NCBI GenBank assembly: GCA_930367215.1
Contig: OV884059.1
Span: forward strand, 220,788,303 to 220,852,302
DNA length: 64,000 nt
Direction of reading: 5' to 3'
Origin: Pollenia angustigena
Lineage: Eukaryota; Arthropoda; Insecta; Diptera; Polleniidae
Positions 57,030 through 64,000 of the stretch are shown piece by piece. Each line of letters starts with the position of its first letter. Positions within the stretch are counted from its first letter, which is position 1. The position numbers and the translations under genes are program-made. The notes beneath the pieces were generated by a model. The model was not told the DNA's origin. It saw nothing but the letters and a program-made list of their open reading frames with translations, and did no database searches.

Positions 57030-57130
57030 TCATTCTTGACGTGGCTGGGGCTCGAACCCCGGCCGGCAGGTTACCATGACATGTTTCGATTGCAACCACT
57101 CAATCTCCTCAGATGGATTTGCCGTCTTAC
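57030..57130 (-). mobile_element. tRNA-like/SINE-like segment, minus strand
   Basis: The minus strand carries a good B box GCCGGGGTTCGAGCCCC about 50 bp after GAGTGGTTGCAATCG, an A-box-like stretch. No anticodon stem or acceptor stem could be drawn, so it is read as a tRNA-derived SINE head rather than a tRNA gene. Confidence 0.5.
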
Positions 57131-57428
57131 ACTCGCAGTCATCGACGACTGCTGACGTCAATAGTCAAACATCAATCCTTAAACCAAATTGTATTCTAAC
57201 ATTTGGTAGATCGAAATTTGCTTTCCTGAATGATTATCCATTTTAATTGATTTTAGATGTTTTTTCCTTACTTCTGTTTTTTCGTACTTTTGTCAAGAAT
57301 TTTTCTTGAAGTCCAAGTACATTTTTTGTTTTTTGTTTTTCATTTTGTCTTTTTTCTTTTCTGTTGACCTTTTTCAGCACAACTTGAAGGACAAATGTAC
57401 ACATAGAGCTCGTGCCTTAGCTTTAACA

Positions 57429-57557
57429 ATAATTAGTATTGTGGTTATTTTGTTGAACTATTTATGGGTTTTAATCCAAATTTTTAATATTTTTAATTAG
57501 GCTTAAGTTCATGAAATTTAATTTTTCATTAAATTATTTTTATGAAGAAAGGAATGT
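57429..57557 (+). repeat. 129-bp direct repeat, second copy
   Basis: See the first copy at 56861; the repeats bracket 439 bp containing the tRNA-like segment. Confidence 0.9.
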
Positions 57558-58291
57558 ATCATTATTTCATATTAATTTTAAAAGAAAAATATTAAACTAA
57601 CCTTAAATCACGTTTATTTAATATTATACACTGTTAAAATAACATTGTTCAATATTGAATCCATAAAAACCTGTTTTTTATATTAAAATCAAAAGTTTAT
57701 CTTGTTAAATTAACATGCATACATACTTAAGTATGTACATTTTTTTATTTTCATGTTTAAAATATGTCGTAAAAAGAGGACAATTCACGTATTCTTTTAA
57801 TTAAAATTATTTCGTTATAAAGTACATCATGTTTTCAAAGTAGAATGATGGCGAAAACCATATCGGGCGATTCTGCTGAGGCTTCTGTTAACAAAGGAGA
57901 ATACAAAATAAGTGAAACATGTGTTACAGGGTTAAGTGTTTTGAATTATTCTTAAATAAATGCATATATTGTCGCTGAAGCTTCTTCACACTGTTATATC
58001 ACACTCAAACCAATTTGATTATACATGAAATTCACGTTGTTTCAACTTGAAATAACTTTCATTCAACGTGATTTGGATTGTTATTTTAATGTAAATGACA
58101 TTTTGCTCTAACTTTACTGCAATGTTAAATTAACATGAACTATAGTTATTTTAAAAGGAAAAGATGTTGTTCGCAGTTATTGTAAAATAAGGTTGAATTA
58201 ACATGAAAAACGTATGAAGCAAAATCACCACCGAAAAATTTTAAATCAACCTTGTTTTTTACATTTTTAACTTGATTTTTTTCTGTGCGTA

Positions 58292-60104
58292 GGTTTAATA
58301 GCCATAAGGGCAAGGCCTGTTAAAAATCGTGAGAATCGGTCCATAATTTTACATTTATTTATGGATACAAAGACTCTTTTTCAAAAAGAAGTTTGTTCTT
58401 ATCGGAAAGCTGTAAAGAATCATAAATAAAGTTTTTTCTTCATGAAAAAGAGTCGTTGCGTCCATAAATCATCTTATTATATTGGCAATTAGATTGAATT
58501 CCGCTCAAAGATGATAATAGGCCAAGAATTGTTCATAAGTTCCATAAAAATCGCGTAACTTAAATCATTTTTAGATAACGAATACCACATAGATGCTAAT
58601 ATTTATTTAATACCTGGTACAAATTACTCTTATTTGAATTATAATCCCATCACATAATTTTGTTTTGGAGCGCCCATGATTGCCTTTGAGTCTTGCTGGG
58701 GTGGATTGACTATAATTTCTTTTACATATCGCTCCTTTATTGCAACATAGTCATATCTCAAAGAATCAAAAATTTTAAGTTACTTTAGCAAAAGGGTTCC
58801 ATTATATCTTAAACTGAACCGAAGTTATAAAAAAATATATTTTTTGCTATTTTGATTTTTACCAAGTTTGATTTTTTTGAGTTTTGACTATGTTGCAGTA
58901 AAGGAGCGATATGTTTTCAAGTAATTTTTCATAGTTGAAGAAAATTTTCCTACTCTAGATTTGTAAATTGATTCAGCGATTTTTGTGAATTTGTACTACA
59001 TTTGAGATACGATCAGTTTAATAATTATCCTAACAAAATTTGGTAAACAATTTTTTATTCGCATCAAAATTTCTCCTGCCCATTTTTCGTGGGATGTCAA
59101 AAATGTCTTAAGATAGATAAAATCACTGTCCAATTTCTATTAAGTCGATTAATATACTGAAATGTGAGTGGTGACCTATTTTTTAACGCTATTAACGCAA
59201 AATATTCTTAGTTGGTGTAGGGTATAACTATGGTGTATAAAGACAAATGTTTGTTTGTTTAAGTGCTACTAGTACAAGAGTACAATCTTGATACTTCTTC
59301 ACTTAAATAGTTGTTCGTTGTAAGTATGAGAGTGTTGTTTTTTTGTTATTATAATCAAACAAACAAACGAACACATCCTTCCACAAGCCTGTAATTATGT
59401 GCATGAGTGTGCTCCCTTCTTGCTCTTAATGTTTATTTAATATTTTTTTTTTATAACTTTGCTAAAAGCGTTAAGGCAGGAAATTACAAAATTAATTTTT
59501 AATAAACTTGATGAAGTTGACACAAAATTTCTACATCGAGATGATTGTTGTTGTAAACAAAAATTTAAATAAAAAAAAAAAAGAAATGACAAAATTATAA
59601 TAAAAACGTATAAAAAAAGTTGCAAAATAAATATTGAGATTAAGACTAAATGGGTTAATGAGGGATTAAGGGAATTATTACTTTTTTCATTAAAATAATG
59701 TTTTTTTTTTTGATTATAAAGACATCAAAGGATTGTGGGTGACATAAAAAAGTTACTTAAAAGAGGATATTATTTATATATTAGCAACCAATTGTACCAA
59801 GTTCAGTTATAATTAACTATTACTTAGAAGAGTTTTTATTAGACGTATAGAAAGTCCGATAGGAATAACTATAAAACTATCTGTCATACTAATAACGTGT
59901 GTTTGACTTATTCATTCAGTCATACCGAGTCATAACCACAAAAAAGCTTAATCGACAAAACAAAGTTTTTCAGGTGTAGGTTTTTTTCATTTTATTTCAT
60001 AAAAATTTTGTATAAAGATTGTCGCTTAAGTTAAATTGTTTTTGCTTTAAAATCGAAACGGTATCATATGTGACCATGACCGTATTTAAAGAGATGATGC
60101 TAGT
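58292..60104. other. Interval with small inverted repeats, no genes
   Basis: Two inverted pairs: 58362-58395 with 58435-58470 (GACTCTTTTTC), and 58716-58756 with 58870-58915 (ATATCGCTCCTTTATTGCAA). The latter may be a small MITE. ORFs are short. Confidence 0.45.
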
Positions 60105-60458
60105 GTTGTCAACAGTGTTGCCAAAACTTGGTGACCAAAAATGGCTAAATTTACGAAAAAATGGCTAAAAATGGACTAAAAAATGGCTAAAATCTTTTTT
60201 AAATAAAAACACATTAAAATTGAATAACAAAACAGCAATAATTCATTTAAAGTTGTTAACGATGAAATTGCGAGTTAAGATCAATTTGTTAAATAAGAAT
60301 AAACGTAAATTAATATTAAAATAAATTAATATTAAAAAATTAAATCATCGAAAAATTCGATGTAGTTTCAAATAACCATAAGTTTTAAATAATTTGAAGG
60401 TAAATCATAATTACGACAACATTTACCCAACCTTTTGAGTCCAGATTTACAACAAAAA

Positions 60459-60743
60459 ACAAGTAAGAAAGTATAGTCGGTTAAACCCGACTTTATGATA
60501 CCCTACACCACATTAGCACTTTTGTACCAAATTATATCAAATAATCTCTAAATTGCGACCTGTACTTTGCGCACAAGGTTTACATGAACAGCAAGCCAGC
60601 CGGACAAACATCGTTAATTCGACTCAGGAAGTGATTCTGAGTTAATCGGTATACGTAAAGGTGGGCTAAAGACTAATATTTTAAGGTGTACAGACATCAG
60701 CACAAACGCATAGTACCCTCTCCACTATTGTGGTGGTGGTATA
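60459..60743 (-). mobile_element. INE-1-like element, short, minus strand
   Basis: ACAAGTAAGAAAGTATAGTC at the left and CTCTCCACTATTGTGGTGGT at the right are the two ends; between them are ACCTGTACTTTGCGCACAAG, AGCCAGCCGGACAAACATCG and TCGACTCAGGAAGTGATTC, closely matching 62068-62772 with an internal deletion. Confidence 0.75.
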
Positions 60744-61744
60744 AATATTGTATTGTTATGGCAAAACTATTTACCAACTTGATAAAATCGAATTAACGGT
60801 TGCTTAATGTAACCTATTTCTCAAATTACTTTTAACGATGTTTACTTGGCTAAACACCCTCTCTACTTCAGCATTATACCATGGAAGTGAGAGCAACTTT
60901 ATAGTCAATTTTGAAATTTATAAAACAATTTTGTTACCGCCTGCATCCCTTTATTGAAATACTTGCAACCAGAAAGAAACAGTTTGTGTTGATCCATTTT
61001 ATAAATTTAATAGTGGAATACTGTTCCTTTATTTTGAAAGATGTTTCAGCGTCATAGTTTATAGCGATTTTCAACATTTGTAAAAGTTGTGATTTAAATG
61101 AAAGGCGTTTTAATTGTTCAAAATGTTTATTTTACTTTTATAAATTTTTATAATAAAATAAAAATTATTCTTTTAAAAGAAAAAACGGCAAAAAAAATTT
61201 ATGGCTAAACAAGTTGAAAAATTTCTAAAAAGATGGCTAATGGCTAAACTCATTTTTTAATGGCTAAATAGGGTAAAAAATGGCTAAATCTAGGGCTCCG
61301 TGCAATAACTCCCAGGTGCAATAAGTCCCAAGAAAAAAAATGAAATTAGACCCAAACATTTTTCATACAAATGTGGGAGTAATTTCATTATTAAAAAGCT
61401 CCCAGCCCTCTCGGTTTTATTTCATTTTTTTGGAAGTTATATAATTTTTTGCCTGGGAGTTATTTCATAATGAAATAAAATCCAAATGAAATAAGTCCCC
61501 AAAAAAATTAACGTGGAAGTTATTTCATTTTATTTTGGTTTTCGGTGTTATTTCATTTGCTGTGGGAGTTATTTCATTTTTTGTGGGAGTTTTTTCATTT
61601 TCAATTATTTGCAATTTCTTAAAATTGTTTAATATTTAAAACGGTATTTAACGGGATATTTCAAACTACATATTTTAATACAATGACTTAAGTTTACCAA
61701 AGAAGAAAATTTTGCTAATTGCAATTGTAGTGTCTTATGGTTTC

Positions 61745-61930
61745 CGGCTATGCAGAGAAGCTTTAGTTAGCGAAGCCGGTGTTTGTTATACCATAAAGTA
61801 TAAAATCCTTGCGCCCGGCCGAAGGCTGGCTATGCAGAGAAGCTTTAGTTAGCGAAGCCGGCGTTTGCTTTAGTTAGCGAAGCCGATGTTTGTTATACCA
61901 TAGAGGAGGTAATCCTTGTACCCGGCATGC
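61745..61930 (-). repeat. Tandem cassette with GC-rich hairpin (locus C)
   Basis: In reverse orientation: AAGCTTTAGTTAGCGAAGCC three times, with TTTGTTATACCATA and CCCGGCCGAAGGCTGGC. Same cassette as loci A and B, but in an element with different termini. Confidence 0.8.
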
Positions 61931-62067
61931 TTAAACTGCAGGCAGTTGCCATTGCAGGAGGTCAGGATATAATAAAATGCCCCATTTGTTGTCAAAATGT
62001 CGAGGACTCAATGTTAGTTTTTTGGTAACCTAATATGTAAATATTCAAGTAAAACGAATACATATAT

Positions 62068-62772
62068 AACAAGTAAGAAAGTATAGTCGGTCAAGCCCGA
62101 CCATATGATACCCTACACCACAGTATTTAAAAACACATCATGCTTATGTGTCCATATAAATATAGATTTATCTATGTTTATAAACTTCATGAAAATCGGT
62201 TTGAAAGTTTGTGAGAGGCAGAAATTGCCCCCTACCTCCCCATGTGGTCCTATTTTTGAAAAACTGTATAGCTAATGTGTCCATATAGGTATGGATCTAT
62301 CTATGGTTTAAATTTCATTAAAATCGGTTAAGAATTGCCCCTATCTCCCTTGTGGTCCTATTTTTTAAAAAATGCATACATTTTGTGTTCATATAGATAT
62401 GGTTCTATCTATGTTTTAAATTTCATTGAAATCGGTTTGATAGTTTCTGAGAGGAAAAAATTTCCCCCTATCTTCCCTCGTGATTCTACGATTCAGCCCA
62501 TTTTCAATAGGCTTGGTCCTTGTGCCAATAAGAACCTATGACCCTAATTTCATCAAATTATCTCCAAAATTGTGACCTGTACTTTGCGCACAAGGTTACA
62601 TGGACAGCCAGCCTGCCAGCCAGCCAGCCTGCCGGACGGACATCGTTAGTTCGACTCAGAAAGTGATTCTAAGACGCTATACTTTAAGGTGGGTCTAGGA
62701 CCAATATTTTAAGGCGTTACACACATCAGCACAAATGCATAATACCCTCTCCACTATTGTGGTGTGGGTATA
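62068..62772 (-). mobile_element. INE-1-like element, minus strand
   Basis: AACAAGTAAGAAAGTATAGT and CGGTCAAGCCCGACCATATG at one end and TATTGTGGTGTGGGTATA at the other. A CCAGCC/TGCC-type microsatellite (62600-62640) takes the place of the GTCC core. A 68-residue ORF inside has no meaning beyond repeat sequence. Confidence 0.75.
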
Positions 62773-63136
62773 ATAAATTTCTTTGGAAGATGTTTTATTT
62801 TTTGGGTCTTATTTCATTTCTTTTCGATGGACTGTTTTTTGAAGTTATTTCATTAATGTCTTCAGGAGTTATTTCATTATGAAATAACTCCCAAAAGTTG
62901 GGGCTTGTTTCATTTAAGACTTGGAAATTATTTAATTTTTTTTGGGATTTATTTCTTTTTGCCAGTTTGGGACTTATTTCATTTATTTTGGGATTTAATT
63001 CATTGGGAGTTATTGCACTGGAACTTATTGCACCTGGGAGTTATTGCACGGAGCCAAATCTAGCCGCTAAATGGCTAAATTGGCAACACTGGTTGTCAAC
63101 AAAGTGATTTATTAAAAAAAAAAAAAAAAACGAAAA

Positions 63137-63800
63137 TTGAAAATGATGTCGCTTAAGCTTTTTTTTGCGGTTAGGGCTCGATACTTTGGCAATTTACCGG
63201 TCAAAAACTTACACCAGAACACCGTTAACAAATCTTGGAAGTTTATTTCCGAATTTCCGGTGGTTAAATTCATGACTACATTTACTATTTTGGATAATAT
63301 TCATTCAAATCGATCCCGTACCGTGCGTACAGAAGAAGCCATCTCCACTGTAGGCTTGAGTGTGACAGAAGACTCGAATTTATCTATCTCTTCCCGTTCT
63401 CAACAACTCGGTATCTGCCCGTATCTGCCCTACTATTTTTGAGGAACGATATTAGCTGCATCCATATAAAATCCAACGGATGCAAGAAATAAAGCCAGCG
63501 AACCGTCTATTGCGGCGTGTGCTCGGTAAATGGACTGATAATCAACTGAAAGGGAACAAGATTTTTATCGCCAGATCATCTTTAATAGAATTGTCGTTTT
63601 TGAAGAGAGCACAATTCTCATGACAATTCCCCATTACACCCTCAACAAATCCCTGTTTGTTGTGGTTACGGTGCCAACAATGGCAAGTGATTTTAAGGAT
63701 AAATGGTTCTAATACGGTGCAACATGCCATATCGTTTGTAGCATTTGACGCCAGCAACGATTGGTCATTGAGAAGCCAACATTCCACGCAATATTGACGA
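63137..63800 (+). pseudogene. mariner/Tc-type transposase fragment
   Basis: The frame from 63137 includes RARYFGNLPVKNLH, VNKSWKFISEFP and RSRTVRTEEAISTVGLSV then EDSNLSISSRSQQLG, the bipartite helix-turn-helix of mariner-type transposases. After deletions, YGATCHIV near 63713 in another frame corresponds to the DGATCH catalytic motif with its Asp changed. Many stops; dead. It may be related to 35357-36020, but the preserved parts barely overlap. Confidence 0.65.
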
Positions 63801-64000
63801 AAAAAGACCAGGGGTCTAACCACCGCATTCGATACTATCGTAGCGAATAAGCTTTCGATTTTTTTTGCATACGATAGACACTAACGTATCGAATGAAAAC
63901 TCAAGAAATTTAAAGTCGAGTTACTCGATATCGAATGCTATCACAGAAAAAATTATTAGTAATTTTTTATCAATTAAAAAAATTATTTAAAAAGTATTTA

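Larger units (their letters stand above)
56757..58291. mobile_element. Inverted-repeat element with CACAGAAAAAAA termini
   Basis: The left GCACACAGAAAAAAATATC (56758) and right TTGATTTTTTTCTGTGCG (58289) are inverted. AAATTAACATG and its reverse complement recur inside. It hosts the tRNA-like segment and the 129-bp direct repeat. Target duplication uncertain. Confidence 0.5.
61294..63055. mobile_element. Nested foldback/hAT-like element with 8-bp duplication
   Basis: GGCTCCGTGCAATAACTCCC (61294) and GGGAGTTATTGCACGGAGCC (63055) are perfect inverted ends flanked by AAATCTAG (61286-61293, 63056-63063). The arms (to about 61615 and from about 62780) are iterated GGGAGTTATTTCATTT-type motifs. 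The interior has the tandem cassette (61745-61930) and an INE-1-like element. No protein gene. An 8-bp duplication fits hAT. Confidence 0.88.
60113..63091. mobile_element. hAT-type element hosting a nested element
   Basis: CAGTGTTGCCAAAAC (60113) and TTGGCAACACTG (63091) are inverted ends with an exact 8-bp duplication GTTGTCAA (60105-60112, 63092-63099). AAAAATGGCTAAA is iterated at 60140-60195 and 61190-61290, with the final piece at 63064-63082. No transposase is visible. It contains an INE-1-like copy and the insertion 61294-63055. Confidence 0.85.

Noticed and set aside
57040..57110. Possible tRNA gene on the minus strand
   Set aside because: A good B box is present but no acceptor or anticodon stem could be drawn; treated as SINE-like.
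63542..63823. 93-residue minus-strand ORF
   Set aside because: It is antisense to the mariner-type fragment, where a YGATCH motif supports the plus strand.

Overview
The window looks like transposon-dense DNA from a higher fly (Brachycera, probably a calyptrate or related cyclorrhaphan). The evidence is the strong AT bias, an insect errantivirus (gypsy-group endogenous retrovirus) with an env gene, INE-1/DINE-like repeats with the fly-type GTCC core, and fly-type LINE, hAT, piggyBac, mariner and Transib-like remnants. I found no convincing host protein-coding gene, rRNA or functional tRNA; this is an intergenic or intronic graveyard of nested mobile elements.

Layout. 1-2257: 3' end of an errantivirus, with the pol tail, env splice acceptor, intact env, polypurine tract and 3' LTR with TATA box, initiator and poly(A) signal. 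2296-2490: tRNA-derived SINE. 2740-4255: dispersed repeat (family 'R1' here). 4357-7256: nearly full-length but broken LINE on the minus strand. 10080-11336: one inverted-repeat element inside another. 11402-14661: old non-autonomous hAT copy inflated by three insertions. 14969-16397: INE-1-like element. 16611-17042: solo LTR. 17277-18627: element with TA target duplication. 19960-20600: LINE fragment. 20834-24523: outer inverted repeat containing a piggyBac-type element (21458-24436) whose transposase is almost intact. 26488-34091: a run of MITEs and hAT elements, several with exact target duplications. 34240-36140: dead mariner split by a foldback element with a 9-bp duplication. 37620-38175: RNase H fragment of a LINE. 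38405-41363: Transib/RAG1-like transposase with a recognisable first exon and intron. 44919-49743: hAT > tandem INE-1-like > second hAT. 50627-55665: two more copies of the CAGTGTTCG hAT family, an R1 copy and a large palindrome. 56757-58291: inverted-repeat element with a 129-bp direct repeat around a tRNA-like segment. 60113-63091: two hAT-like elements nested exactly, each with its own 8-bp duplication. 63137-63800: dead mariner-type fragment.

The most informative layer is the set of element ends, which can be read to the base. Ten elements have paired termini plus matching target duplications (TTAA for piggyBac; 8 bp for hAT-type; 9 bp for the foldback; TA for pogo/mariner-type MITEs), and they give an order of insertion. 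Many unrelated families share one design: terminal regions built from iterated short motifs. One tandem cassette with a GC-rich hairpin occurs inside two different families. The near-intact transposases (piggyBac, Transib-like) are each broken by frameshifts at runs of A, so recent decay and assembly error cannot be separated from this sequence alone.
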